This document shows positions 34,032 to 42,810 of a stretch of 64,000 nt of DNA, one piece after another. Position 1 is the first letter of the stretch, and the number at the start of each line of letters is the position of its first letter. The stretch is from Metabacillus_B sp050107715 (lineage in GTDB: Bacteria; Bacillota; Bacilli; Bacillales; Bacillaceae). The notes beneath the pieces are model-generated. The model worked only from the letters and a program-made list of their open reading frames with translations. It made no database searches and had not been told where the DNA came from. Made by a program: the position numbers and the translations under genes. The stretch lies in assembly GCF_050107715.1 (NCBI RefSeq), contig NZ_JBNILN010000004.1:62001-126000 (forward strand), in the 5' to 3' direction.

Positions 34032-34946
34032 TCAAAACGGAATCCTGTCAGCAAAATGCTGAAAAGCTATTCCATTCGCAACATCTGCCGGATAGCGTTT
34101 AAATATCTCATTTAAAAGATTGTCATATTGATGATAGCCTTCAAGCCCGGGAACCGTTTCTTCAATGCCGTCAAAATCAGATCCAAGGCCTGTACAACGG
34201 TCTCCCCCAAGCGAGCATATATGCTCCAGGTGGTGCAGCAGTTTGGAAATGCTTGGCTCACTGCTGATGAAATCGGGCACGAATGTTATACCAATCGGTG
34301 CATCCCTTTCAATTAAAGCTTTTAATTGGCTGTCCCTTAAGTTCCTTGGGTGAGGTCTGATCGCATATGCATTTGAATGGGTAGCGGCCACATGCTTGGC
34401 TTTTTCGAAAACTCCCCAAAAGCTTTTTTCTCCTAAGTGGGAAACATCGATCCAGCTTCCTGTTTCATTCAGCCGTTCAATGAGCTTCTCTCCCAAAAGA
34501 GATATTCCGGCATTTCGTATTTCAAGGGCACCATCAGCAAAAAGGTTTGCAAAATTCCAGGTCAGGTTATAGATCCGAACTCCCTTTTCATGCAAAACAC
34601 TGATTTTATCAAGCTCATTTTGAATGCTGTCACAGCCTTCAAGAGAGAGGATCAGCCCGACTTCATCCTTTTTAAGTTCGTTAATATGACGTTTCTCCGT
34701 TACAAGTCTGAACTGGGGATGGAGAGACAGTATTTTCTTGTGTACGATTTCAATCTGAGCGAGCACTGCATGAAACTGCTGGTCCGCCGGTACATGATTC
34801 GGTACAAATATTGCCAGACACTGGACTTTTGCATGATGGCTCGCAAGCTTCTCTAAATTTGTTTGCAGCGCCCCGTCCCATGGCTGAAGTGCGTTGTCCT
34901 GCCATAGTTTAAAGAGCATATCGCAGTGAGCATCAAAAATCTTCAT
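34032..34946 (-). CDS. membrane dipeptidase family protein (peptidase M19)
   Basis: A 304-residue zinc dipeptidase of the renal dipeptidase family. N-terminal DAHCD gives metal ligands His7 and Asp9; further motifs are SLEGCDSIQN (bridging Glu), GVRIYNLTWNFANLFADG, WIDVSHLGEKSFW, AATHSNAYAIRPHPRNLRD and GLGSDFDG. No signal peptide is seen, so it is probably cytoplasmic despite the family name. Start ATG 34946 has AGGAGG at 8 nt; a GTG one codon earlier is possible. Natural substrate unknown, perhaps cell-wall dipeptides. It follows a structured element after spoVS. Confidence 0.92.
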   Translation of the reverse strand: MKIFDAHCDMLFKLWQDNALQPWDGALQTNLEKLASHHAKVQCLAIFVPNHVPADQQFHAVLAQIEIVHKKILSLHPQFRLVTEKRHINELKKDEVGLILSLEGCDSIQNELDKISVLHEKGVRIYNLTWNFANLFADGALEIRNAGISLLGEKLIERLNETGSWIDVSHLGEKSFWGVFEKAKHVAATHSNAYAIRPHPRNLRDSQLKALIERDAPIGITFVPDFISSEPSISKLLHHLEHICSLGGDRCTGLGSDFDGIEETVPGLEGYHQYDNLLNEIFKRYPADVANGIAFQHFADRIPF

Positions 34947-34972
34947 CACCTGTCCCTCCTGATGCTAAAATA

Positions 34973-35054
34973 AGAGGCTGACCTTAACACAGGCATGTCC
35001 CTATCCATGCCGCAAAGCTGCGGCATTTACGGGAGTCCTGGCTGGTCAGCCTCT
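34973..35054 (-). other. 82-nt structured RNA-like element between spoVS and the dipeptidase gene
   Basis: A perfect 11-bp outer stem (AGAGGCTGACC/GGTCAGCCTCT) encloses two alternatives that share bases: an 8-bp hairpin ATGCCGCA/TGCGGCAT with loop GCTT, and a 6-bp hairpin GGCATG/CATGCC. It starts 11 nt after the spoVS stop. It may be a terminator (the tail CTTATTTTAG is weak), a leader of the dipeptidase gene, or a dispersed repeat. Confidence 0.7.
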
Positions 35055-35065
35055 GACTTATCATT

Positions 35066-35326
35066 TTAACGGGGTTCAACAATCAGCTTAATGGCTGTTC
35101 TTTCTTCCCCATCAATTAAAATATCTGTAAAAGCTGGAATGCAAATTAAATCCACTCCGCTTGGTGCTACAAACCCTCTGGCAATAGCTACGGCTTTTAC
35201 TGCCTGATTCAGCGCTCCTGCTCCGATGGCCTGGATTTCAGCGTTTCCCCGTTCCCTCAATACCCCGGCAAGCGCTCCAGCTACAGAATTAGGATTTGAT
35301 TTTGCTGAAACTTTTAATATTTCCAT
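35066..35326 (-). CDS. spoVS: SpoVS, stage V sporulation protein
   Basis: An 86-residue Alba-like protein, extremely conserved in spore formers. The sequence MEILKVSAKSNPNSVAGA..., IQAIGAGALNQAVKAVAIARG, and DGEERTAIKLIVEPR is almost the B. subtilis protein. The start at 35326 is chosen over a frame 9 codons longer because AAGGGGGAAAC precedes it. In B. subtilis it is transcribed early in sporulation and is needed for coat and core maturation. It lies downstream of ymdB by 179 nt. Confidence 0.97.
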   Translation of the reverse strand: MEILKVSAKSNPNSVAGALAGVLRERGNAEIQAIGAGALNQAVKAVAIARGFVAPSGVDLICIPAFTDILIDGEERTAIKLIVEPR

Positions 35327-35505
35327 TACTGTTTCCCCCTTATTCATTACCAAGGATCGTGAGTGATCATTGGAACAACCGTTGTTGGATATTGTTCAAA
35401 ACGCATCCCCTTGACGTTGAACAAAATGGCTAATCATTCCATTACTACATATATTCACTAGCGCACAGCGGTATTCCTGCCTTTGCGGCCGTTTTTTCTA
35501 AAAAT

Positions 35506-36300
35506 TCAATCAAAATAGGGGTGGTCATCGTTTATGGCGATTCTCTTTATGGATTGAGCCATTCCGGTCTTATTGTCAAGGCGGACTACAACTCCGCTAA
35601 GCTGGGTACGCCCTTCTGCTACCTCAAACCTTACTGGAAGGCTTGTTAAAAACCTCCTGATCACCGGCTCCCGTGAGGTTCCTAGAATCCCATCATAAGG
35701 ACCGGTCATTCCTGCATCCGAAATATATGCGGTCCCTTTCGAAAGCACCCGTTCATCTGCTGTTTGAACATGTGTATGAGTACCTACCACAGCGGATACC
35801 CTGCCATCCAGATACCAGCCCATGGCCTGCTTTTCGCTCGTGGCCTCTGCATGAAAATCTACAAAGATGAACGGGGTTCTTTTCCGGGCCTGCTCGACAA
35901 GCTCATCTGCTTTTCGGAAGGGGCAATCAATGGCCGGAAGAAAAGTGCGCCCCTGCAAATTAATAACGGCTACTTCTTTATTACCCATTTTCTGAAAAAA
36001 CATTCCATTTCCCGGGGTTCCTTCAGGATAATTTGCCGGTCTGATTAGATTAGGCGTTTTATCTATGTAGTCTGTGATTTCCCTTTTATCCCATGTGTGG
36101 TTTCCCATTGTGATGACTTGGGCACCGGCCTCCATCAATTCATGGTAATTCTTCTCCGTTAATCCTTTCCCGTGTGCTGCATTTTCCCCGTTTACAATAA
36201 CAGCATCCGGCATATAATTTGATTTTAGCCGGGGGAGATAGGTTTTAAGCATCTCTCTTCCCGGTGAACCGACAATATCTCCGATAAATAATATGTTCAT
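35506..36300 (-). CDS. ymdB: YmdB, metallophosphodiesterase for 2',3'-cyclic nucleotides
   Basis: A 264-residue calcineurin-like phosphoesterase. Metal-binding motifs are GDIVGSPGR (Asp8), NGENAAHGKG, GNHTWDKR, DFHAEATSEK and GTHTHVQTADE. In B. subtilis it controls the switch between motility and biofilm and lies next to rny, as here. Length is the family length. The rny terminator lies upstream, so it may have its own promoter. Confidence 0.95.
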   Translation of the reverse strand: MNILFIGDIVGSPGREMLKTYLPRLKSNYMPDAVIVNGENAAHGKGLTEKNYHELMEAGAQVITMGNHTWDKREITDYIDKTPNLIRPANYPEGTPGNGMFFQKMGNKEVAVINLQGRTFLPAIDCPFRKADELVEQARKRTPFIFVDFHAEATSEKQAMGWYLDGRVSAVVGTHTHVQTADERVLSKGTAYISDAGMTGPYDGILGTSREPVIRRFLTSLPVRFEVAEGRTQLSGVVVRLDNKTGMAQSIKRIAINDDHPYFD

Positions 36301-36506
36301 TTAAAAAACCCTTTCTTTAAAGCTTTATATGAGGCTGTTTAAGCATAACATGCAATCATACCAGATCAAGCCTCATCAATAAGCCTTCGTTTAATCATCA
36401 AGCCATTCTTACTATGCTGTGCCACTGTTTATGTGGAAACAAGCTTCTTTCCGAATATAGTCCCCATTTAAGCTGTTTATTTTATCATGGCCAATAGGCA
36501 GAAAAA

Positions 36507-36537
36507 AAATAAAGCGGCGCTAAGCACCGCTTTATTT
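36507..36537 (-). terminator. rny terminator
   Basis: A perfect 11-bp stem (AAATAAAGCGG/CCGCTTTATTT) and a T-rich tail on both strands, 35 nt after the rny stop. Confidence 0.9.
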
Positions 36538-36572
36538 TTTCCATTCCTTCCCGTTTTTAGAGGGATTGAAAA

Positions 36573-38132
36573 TTATTTTGCGTATTCAACTGCCCGCGTT
36601 TCACGGATGACCGTGACTTTGATATGACCTGGATAATCCAGTTCCTCTTCAATCCTTTTTCGGATATCACGGGCAAGCCGGTGTGCCTGAAGATCGTCAA
36701 TCGCGTCTGGTTTGACCATAATCCGAACCTCACGGCCAGCCTGGATTGCGAAGGACTTCTCGACACCCTCATAGGATTCAGAAATTTCTTCAAGTTTTTC
36801 CAGCCTGCGGATATAGTTTTCAAGGGTTTCACTCCGTGCTCCCGGCCTGGCAGCCGACAGAGCATCCGCAGCGGCAACAATCACAGCGATGATGGAGGTC
36901 GCCTCCTGATCACCGTGATGGGAAGCGATGCTATTAATGACAACCGGGTGTTCCTTGTATTTTCCTGCAAGTTCCACACCAATTTCAACGTGGCTTCCTT
37001 CCACTTCATGGTCAATAGCCTTTCCGATATCGTGAAGCAGTCCAGCCCGTTTAGCAAGGGTAACATCTTCGCCGAGTTCAGCAGCCATCAGGCCTGAAAG
37101 GTAAGCTACTTCCATTGAATGCTTCAGAACGTTTTGACCGTAGCTCGTCCTGAATTTCAAACGGCCGAGGATCTTGATAAGATCCGGATGCAATCCATGA
37201 ACTCCCACTTCAAATGTGGTCTGCTCACCAACTTCCCGGATATACTCATCAACTTCCCGACGTGATTTTTCAACCATTTCTTCAATCCGTGCTGGATGGA
37301 TCCGGCCGTCCTGAACAAGTTTGTCCAGGGCAATTCTCGCTGTCTCCCTGCGGATTGGATCAAATCCGGAAAGAATGACCGCTTCAGGCGTATCATCAAT
37401 AATCAGATCGATTCCTGTAAGAGTTTCAAGGGTGCGGATGTTCCGGCCTTCACGGCCGATTATACGTCCCTTCATCTCGTCATTTGGAAGATTTACAACA
37501 GAAACGGTCGTTTCCGCCACGTGATCTGCAGCACAGCGCTGCAGTGCAAGAGACAGGATCTCTTTCGCACGCTTGTCTGCTTCTTCTTTTGCACGAGTCT
37601 CACTTTCTTTGATCAGAACAGCGAGATCATGGGAAAGCTCATTCTCCACTTTATCCAGAATGATCTGTCTTGCCGAATCTCTCGTCAAGCCTGAGATACG
37701 CTCAAGCTCTGTTTGCTGCCTGCGTACCATCTCATCCACTTTGCTTTCCATCTCTTCAATATGTTGTTGTCTTTCAGCCAAAGAGTTTTCCTTGCGGTCA
37801 AGAACTCCTTCTCTTTTGTCGAGAGAATCATCTTTCCTGTCAAGGTTCTCCTCTTTTTGCAATAATCGGTTTTCCTGTTTTTGTAGCTCGTTTCGACGAT
37901 CACGAATTTCTTGTTCGGCATCCGTGCGAAGCTTATGAATTTCATCCTTCGCTTCAAGCATCGCTTCTTTCTTAGCTGCTTCAGCCTCGCGTCTTCCATC
38001 TTCAAGAATTTGCTCGGCGGCACTTTTTGCACCGGCAATTTTCGCTTCGGCAATCGATTTGCGAACAAAATAGCCAACAACTACACCTACGATTAGGCCA
38101 AGCAAAATGGAGATGATTAGTGTTGCGTCCAT
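36573..38132 (-). CDS. rny: RNase Y, endoribonuclease
   Basis: A 519-residue membrane-anchored enzyme that starts bulk mRNA decay and processes operon transcripts. Order: N-terminal transmembrane segment (IISILLGLIVGVVVGYFV, residues 6-23), a long coiled coil rich in Glu, Lys and Arg (about 30-200), a KH domain (MKGRIIGREGRNIRTLE), then an HD domain with LLHDIGKAIDHE and IASHHGD metal ligands. The ATG at 38132 has AGGAGGTGAGATA before it; the longer frame starts inside the leader. A 200-nt leader with a hairpin precedes it. Confidence 0.97.
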   Translation of the reverse strand: MDATLIISILLGLIVGVVVGYFVRKSIAEAKIAGAKSAAEQILEDGRREAEAAKKEAMLEAKDEIHKLRTDAEQEIRDRRNELQKQENRLLQKEENLDRKDDSLDKREGVLDRKENSLAERQQHIEEMESKVDEMVRRQQTELERISGLTRDSARQIILDKVENELSHDLAVLIKESETRAKEEADKRAKEILSLALQRCAADHVAETTVSVVNLPNDEMKGRIIGREGRNIRTLETLTGIDLIIDDTPEAVILSGFDPIRRETARIALDKLVQDGRIHPARIEEMVEKSRREVDEYIREVGEQTTFEVGVHGLHPDLIKILGRLKFRTSYGQNVLKHSMEVAYLSGLMAAELGEDVTLAKRAGLLHDIGKAIDHEVEGSHVEIGVELAGKYKEHPVVINSIASHHGDQEATSIIAVIVAAADALSAARPGARSETLENYIRRLEKLEEISESYEGVEKSFAIQAGREVRIMVKPDAIDDLQAHRLARDIRKRIEEELDYPGHIKVTVIRETRAVEYAK

Positions 38133-38232
38133 TATCTCACCTCCTCTTGCTATGAACATTTCTTGCTAGAATAATGTGTCGGCACGTACATTGTGTGATA
38201 GGGTCTCAATATACTGCACTTGTTTTTTTCAG

Positions 38233-38290
38233 GATGATTTTAGTTGTAAGCTAAAGGCAATCGGCAGTAGCTGCTTTAGCCAAAATCATC
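38233..38290 (-). promoter_or_regulatory. hairpin in the rny 5' leader
   Basis: On the transcript, GATGATTTT pairs with AAAATCATC (9 bp), and inside it GCTAAAG with CTTTAGC (7 bp), separated by an asymmetric bulge, with a 17-nt loop. No T-tract follows, so it is not a terminator. Confidence 0.7.
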
Positions 38291-38339
38291 AGGTTCTTTT
38301 GTTAAAAAATACTAAAAATAAAACAAAATACACAACTTT

Positions 38340-38368
38340 ATTGTATAGTTGTAAAAAATACTTGTCAA
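38340..38368 (-). promoter_or_regulatory. rny promoter
   Basis: TTGACA (38363-38368), 17 nt, TACAAT (38340-38345) on the minus strand: a near-consensus sigma-A promoter about 200 nt before the rny start. Confidence 0.88.
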
Positions 38369-38654
38369 GCCAGTCATTCTGCCCGTTTCAGCCGATTCCC
38401 CGGGATCTGATCTGTTTTGTTTCCAAATCCTCTGACAGACAGAAAAAGGGCGGTGTAACTACCTGCGATTTAAAGCCCTATCCTCTTTTTAATTTGATCT
38501 GTTCCCGCTCATCTATGACCAGGCTTCTCAGAGTCAAGGGGGCAGGCGGCGGACAGCCTCATCGCTCTGTCCCGCTGCTTTCAGTGAGTAGCCCGGCACC
38601 TTCCGCTTTAATCAGCGTAACCAATCTTTGTAAGTTAAAACGATTTTCACAAAG

Positions 38655-38676
38655 AAACCCCCGGTATCGGGGGTTT
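38655..38676 (-). terminator. recA terminator
   Basis: A 9-bp perfect stem (AAACCCCCG/CGGGGGTTT), loop GTAT, followed by a short T-rich tail (TTTCTTTG includes stem bases). Confidence 0.8.
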
Positions 38677-38727
38677 TCCAATCCAATATTTCCTCAGGCA
38701 GACCACTTGCTGAATAGATGCCGGTTG

Positions 38728-39768
38728 TTAATCTTCCAGTTCAAACAGTTCTTCTTCCTCTTCGGGAGGAGCATCAACTGTTTCATCCAAACGGTAGTGA
38801 TCTCTGATCTGTTTATGAATGACAGTCGCGACATTTGGATTTTCCTTTAAGAACTGTTTGGCATTCTCACGGCCCTGTCCCAGGCGCTCTTCATTATAGG
38901 AATACCAGGATCCGCTCTTTTGAACGATATCAAGGTCTGTTCCCATATCGATTATTTCTCCTTCACGGGAGATGCCCAGCCCATACATAATATCAACTTC
39001 CGCCGTTCTGAACGGAGGAGCCACCTTATTTTTAACTACTTTGATTTTCGTTTTATTTCCCATTACGTCATTGCCCTGCTTGAGCTGCTCTGCACGGCGG
39101 ACTTCAAGACGAACGGAAGAATAGAATTTTAATGCCCGTCCACCGGGAGTGGTTTCAGGATTTCCGAACATAACGCCCACCTTTTCACGAATCTGGTTGA
39201 TAAAGATGGCGATGGTTTTGGACTTGCTGATGGCGCCGGACAGCTTTCGCAGCGCCTGGGACATTAGACGCGCCTGCAAACCAACATGCGAATCTCCCAT
39301 TTCCCCTTCGATTTCCGCTTTTGGAACAAGCGCCGCTACGGAGTCGATTACAAGGATATCCACCGCTCCGCTTCGAACGAGTGCCTCGGCAATTTCAAGC
39401 GCCTGTTCACCTGTGTCGGGCTGTGACAGGAGCAGTTCATCAATGTTGACGCCAAGCTTTTGAGCATATACCGGATCCAGCGCATGCTCAGCATCAATAA
39501 ATGCAGCCTGTCCGCCCTGACGCTGAACCTCCGCAATGGCGTGAAGAGCGACTGTTGTTTTACCCGAACTTTCAGGTCCGTACGTTTCGATAATCCGCCC
39601 GCGCGGGTATCCGCCTATTCCGAGTGCAACGTCCAACGCGAGAGATCCGCTTGGGACGGTGGATACTTTCCGGTCAGTCTGTTCCCCGAGCTTCATGATA
39701 GAGCCTTTACCAAACTGCTTTTCTATTTGTTTCAGCGCCATATCCAAGGCGGCTTGACGATCATTCAT
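38728..39768 (-). CDS. recA: RecA recombinase
   Basis: A 346-residue strand-exchange ATPase and SOS coprotease for LexA. Walker A is GPESSGKTT, Walker B VDILVIDSVAAL, DNA-binding loop L1 around EIEGEMGDSHVG, L2 around FGNPETTPGGRALKF. The C-terminus is acidic (PPEEEEELFELED). AGGAGGAACGAT precedes ATG. A LexA box and promoter lie just upstream, matching the lexA/yneA boxes at the other end of the window. cinA precedes it on the same strand, ending in its own terminator. Confidence 0.98.
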   Translation of the reverse strand: MNDRQAALDMALKQIEKQFGKGSIMKLGEQTDRKVSTVPSGSLALDVALGIGGYPRGRIIETYGPESSGKTTVALHAIAEVQRQGGQAAFIDAEHALDPVYAQKLGVNIDELLLSQPDTGEQALEIAEALVRSGAVDILVIDSVAALVPKAEIEGEMGDSHVGLQARLMSQALRKLSGAISKSKTIAIFINQIREKVGVMFGNPETTPGGRALKFYSSVRLEVRRAEQLKQGNDVMGNKTKIKVVKNKVAPPFRTAEVDIMYGLGISREGEIIDMGTDLDIVQKSGSWYSYNEERLGQGRENAKQFLKENPNVATVIHKQIRDHYRLDETVDAPPEEEEELFELED

Positions 39769-39802
39769 CTATCGTTCCTCCTCTAATCTTTAACCTATTC
39801 TT

Positions 39803-39854
39803 ACTATATCTCTTTTTATTTAATTTGCCAAGAAAAAAGTCGAACATTCATTCG
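39803..39854 (-). promoter_or_regulatory. recA promoter and LexA box
   Basis: On the minus strand TTGGCA (39826-39831), 17 nt, TATAGT (39803-39808). A LexA box, CGAATGAATGTTCG on that strand, lies at 39841-39854, 9 bp upstream of the -35, as in B. subtilis recA. Confidence 0.88.
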
Positions 39855-39938
39855 ATTATTTTTCATCTTTGCTTATTGAAAATACGATTTATCGCTAAGG
39901 CAAAAGTTAATTATGCCATCAGCTAAACGGTAAAAAAA

Positions 39939-39973
39939 GAAAAGCACACAGCTTATTTCGCTGTATGCTTTTC
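39939..39973 (-). terminator. cinA terminator
   Basis: A 14-bp stem with one mismatch (GAAAAGCACACAGC/GCTGTATGCTTTTC) that contains the cinA stop, followed on the minus strand by seven T. Confidence 0.88.
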
Positions 39974-41206
39974 CAGATGCTTCATGAGAAGCCTGCACCC
40001 GTATTTAACCGTTCTTCTTCTGATTCCGTCCCTGCTTCCTGCAAGCTTGAGCTCATGAACTTCTGTTCCGCTTTTGGATGAAATTCCGATAAATACTGTC
40101 CCGACCGGCTTCCCTTCCATCGGTTCAGGCCCAGCGGCACCCGTGAAGCTGATTCCGATATCCCCCTCTGCAAGAGAGCGGATATTTTCGGCCATTTCCT
40201 GCGCGCATTCCCGGCTAACCGCTCCAAATTCATCAAGCGTTTCCCGTTTAACCTTAAGCAAATTCTGCTTTACAGAATTTGAATAACAGACAATTCCTCC
40301 CTTTAAAACCCGGGAGGTGCCCTTTACAGTCGTTAGCTGCTCGGAAAACAGGCCGCCAGTCAGACTCTCTGCTGATGACACCGTAATCTTCCTTTCTATA
40401 AGGCGGTCTGTTAATTCCTGCAGGAGGCTTGTGCTCTCATACCCGTAGAAAAATTCACCGACCCGGCTGTTGATTGTCTGCTCCATTACGTTCAGCATCT
40501 GGATAGCCGTCGTTTCTTCCTTATGCTTAGCTGTCAGCCTCAGTGTGACTTCGCCGTCTCCTGCAAGCGGGGCAATCGTAGGATTGGTTTGTCCGTCAAT
40601 CAAGTCTTCAAGCTCTGACTCAAGCTGGGACTCGCCAATCCCAAAATAACGAAGCACTCTGGATAGAATCCGGTCCTGCTCACCGAGAAGCTCCAGCAAA
40701 TACGGCCTTGCATAATTTGAAAACATCGGGCGCATCTCTGATGGAGGGCCCGGCAATAGAATGTAGACGATTCCATCCTTTTGCAAAGCCATTCCCGGTG
40801 CCATTCCGACATCGTTTTGTAAAATCTGCGCTCCATCGAATACCAGGGCCTGCTTTCGGTTATTTTCGGTCATTGTACGGTTCAGCTTTGCAAAGTAATC
40901 CTCAATGGACTGCATGGCTTCCTGATCGGTAACCAGATTTACATTCAACAGGGCTGCAACCGTCTCTTTCGTTAAATCATCCTTCGTAGGTCCTAGCCCG
41001 CCTGTAAATAGAATGACGTTTGACCTCGACTGGGCGGTTTGAACCGCAGCTTTTAATCTCTCTGCATTATCCCCGGCCACAGTATGGTAATACGTGTTGA
41101 ACCCCATTTCAGCAAGCTCACCTGAAATAAACTGCGCGTTCGTGTTAGCAATTTGCCCGAGCAGCAATTCTGATCCAACAGCAATAATTTCGGTTTTCGT
41201 ATCCAT
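39953..41206 (-). CDS. cinA: CinA family protein, competence/damage-inducible, NMN amidase type
   Basis: A 417-residue two-domain protein. The N-terminal molybdopterin-binding-like domain (TEIIAVGSELLLGQIANTNAQFI, LFTGGLGPTKDDLT, LLPGPPSEM) is followed by the C-terminal nicotinamide-nucleotide deamidase domain from about residue 255 (SSAESLTGGLFSEQLT, GGIVCYSNSVKQNLL, GISFTGAAGPEPMEGKPVG). Competence-induced cinA-recA order is conserved in Gram-positives, although here a terminator separates the two. Starts 20 nt after pgsA with AGGAGG. Confidence 0.95.
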   Translation of the reverse strand: MDTKTEIIAVGSELLLGQIANTNAQFISGELAEMGFNTYYHTVAGDNAERLKAAVQTAQSRSNVILFTGGLGPTKDDLTKETVAALLNVNLVTDQEAMQSIEDYFAKLNRTMTENNRKQALVFDGAQILQNDVGMAPGMALQKDGIVYILLPGPPSEMRPMFSNYARPYLLELLGEQDRILSRVLRYFGIGESQLESELEDLIDGQTNPTIAPLAGDGEVTLRLTAKHKEETTAIQMLNVMEQTINSRVGEFFYGYESTSLLQELTDRLIERKITVSSAESLTGGLFSEQLTTVKGTSRVLKGGIVCYSNSVKQNLLKVKRETLDEFGAVSRECAQEMAENIRSLAEGDIGISFTGAAGPEPMEGKPVGTVFIGISSKSGTEVHELKLAGSRDGIRRRTVKYGCRLLMKHLEKHTAK

Positions 41207-41226
41207 AGCCTGGTCCTCCTTGAACC

Positions 41227-41805
41227 TTACTTTGAATTTAAAAATGCTTGTTTGTTTTTAGCAAAATAATCCCATCCCGAGATGACAGTGAAGATGACCG
41301 CGACCCATAATGCCATTTGTGCGAATGGGACGTTTAACGGTTCAAACGGGAAATTGTTAAGCAGAAGCACGGAGACAGCGATAATCTGTGTCCAGGTTTT
41401 AATTTTCCCGAGCATATTTGCCGCGACCACTTCCCCTTCATTCGCCAGGATGAGTCTTAAACCGGTCACAGCAAATTCCCGGCTGATGATGATAATGACC
41501 ATCCATGCAGGAGCAAGCTGAAGCTGAACCAATATGATCAAAGCAGCGGATACAAGCAGCTTATCTGCGAGCGGGTCCAGGAATTTACCGAGATTTGTCA
41601 CGAGATTGTACTTCCTTGCATAATATCCGTCAATCCAGTCTGTTACTGATGCCAGAATGAAAAGGATCGCGCCGGCAAATTGAGAAACCGGCATTTCCGT
41701 ACCGGCCAGGCTCATTGATCCCCAGTTAAAGGGATAAAGCATGATGATCATAAAAACGGGGATTAGCAAAATTCTGGATACGGTAATTTTGTTTGGCAAA
41801 TTCAT
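41227..41805 (-). CDS. pgsA: CDP-diacylglycerol-glycerol-3-phosphate 3-phosphatidyltransferase
   Basis: Makes phosphatidylglycerolphosphate, the committed step to phosphatidylglycerol. A 192-residue membrane protein with the CDP-alcohol phosphotransferase motif DG-x2-AR-x8-G-x3-D-x3-D, seen as DWIDGYYARKYNLVTNLGKFLDPLADK. Several hydrophobic helices follow. The start at 41805 has GAAGGAG upstream and the length equals B. subtilis PgsA. It lies between rodZ-like ymfM and cinA, the standard order. Confidence 0.96.
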   Translation of the reverse strand: MNLPNKITVSRILLIPVFMIIMLYPFNWGSMSLAGTEMPVSQFAGAILFILASVTDWIDGYYARKYNLVTNLGKFLDPLADKLLVSAALIILVQLQLAPAWMVIIIISREFAVTGLRLILANEGEVVAANMLGKIKTWTQIIAVSVLLLNNFPFEPLNVPFAQMALWVAVIFTVISGWDYFAKNKQAFLNSK

Positions 41806-41886
41806 ATGTTTCTGCTCCTTCGTCCGGCACTGTGCAAAGTACAGCTCCGCCTTATTCTGTTGTAGGATAAATGGCAAGAAAAGCCA

Positions 41887-42792
41887 TCATTGAGATGACT
41901 TTTCAGGGGTAGTATAGGTGATCGTCATGGATTGTGTCATGACTTTGGATGGATCGATCGCGTATTGCAAAGCTTCACCGTTAATCTTAATGTCTGTATT
42001 CGGAGCGTTTCCAATACGGATTTTTACTTCATTTTCATTTGTCAAATCAAGTTTCTCCGTGTTCCCTTTTTGAATCGTTTTAGACAGAAAAGTCTTGCCC
42101 TTCCCGTTTTTAACCGAAATCCAGGCCGCGTTCTTAGCGGTGATCTCCAATTCGAGTTTCTCTGCGTTCTCTACCTTATAATCAGAAGCGGCATTTCCTG
42201 TTTTTTTGCCGGTAACGGATTGCTTCAGCTCCGGCTCAGGTTTTTCAGCTGGCTCTTCCTCCGGCTCTTTTGCCTGTTTTTCCTGCTGTGGCTGCTCCGC
42301 CAAATCGGTGTCCCCGTTCTTGATTGAATCGTCCACTTTGACTTCTGATCCGATCGATTCTGACTGGGGTTCGGATTTTACTGGCGGAGCGCTGCCTGTA
42401 TTGCTCTGGTTTAAAATATAAATCACAAAGGCAGCGGCTAAGATCAGAATAATGATTATGATTTTAGGCAGCAGGTCGATTGCCTTGGATGCACTTTCAG
42501 GCAGTTCACGCTGAGTCTGAACCCTCGAAAGCTGTCCCGGCACCTCATCCTGCCCGCTGTCCGGTATCTCCTTCCGGTAACGCTCAAACAGCTCTTCAGG
42601 ATCAAGGCCTACTGCTTCTGCGTATTGCTTGATGAAAGCGCGGACGTAAAATTTGCCGGGCATAATTTGATAGTTGCCCTCTTCGATTCCAATCAAGTAC
42701 CGTTTTTGAATTTTAGTCATTGTCTGCAAATCATCCAGTGAAATTTGCTTTTCTTCCCTCACTTGCTTAAGGTGATTCCCTAATTCGCTCAA
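41887..42792 (-). CDS. ymfM: RodZ-like helix-turn-helix membrane protein (YmfM)
   Basis: A 301-residue bitopic protein of the RodZ type, which links MreB filaments to the cell wall machinery. Residues 1-70 are an XRE-type helix-turn-helix (GNHLKQVREEKQISLDDLQTMTKIQKRYLIGIEEGNYQIMP, given here in parts: conserved KRYLIGIEEG and YVRAFIKQYAEAVGLD). One transmembrane segment lies near 110-130. A Pro/Glu/Gln-rich linker follows, then an extracellular beta-rich DUF4115 domain. TTG start after GGAAGGTG at 6 nt. Starts 18 nt after ymfK. Confidence 0.9.
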   Translation of the reverse strand: MSELGNHLKQVREEKQISLDDLQTMTKIQKRYLIGIEEGNYQIMPGKFYVRAFIKQYAEAVGLDPEELFERYRKEIPDSGQDEVPGQLSRVQTQRELPESASKAIDLLPKIIIIILILAAAFVIYILNQSNTGSAPPVKSEPQSESIGSEVKVDDSIKNGDTDLAEQPQQEKQAKEPEEEPAEKPEPELKQSVTGKKTGNAASDYKVENAEKLELEITAKNAAWISVKNGKGKTFLSKTIQKGNTEKLDLTNENEVKIRIGNAPNTDIKINGEALQYAIDPSKVMTQSMTITYTTPEKSSQ

Positions 42793-42810
42793 CCAAAACA
42801 CCTTCCATAA

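Larger units (their letters stand above)
38133..38727. other. 595-bp region between recA and rny: rny leader, promoter and recA terminator
   Basis: Contents on the minus strand: recA terminator (38655-38676), about 270 bp with no visible feature, the rny promoter (38340-38368), then a leader of about 200 nt holding a stable hairpin (38233-38290). B. subtilis has pbpX at this place; no pbpX remnant is recognisable. Long plus-strand open frames in it have no ribosome binding site and are not accepted. Confidence 0.7.

Noticed and set aside
38176..38850. 224-codon plus-strand open frame across the rny-recA gap into recA
   Set aside because: No ribosome binding site, crosses the rny promoter and recA terminator, and resembles no family.
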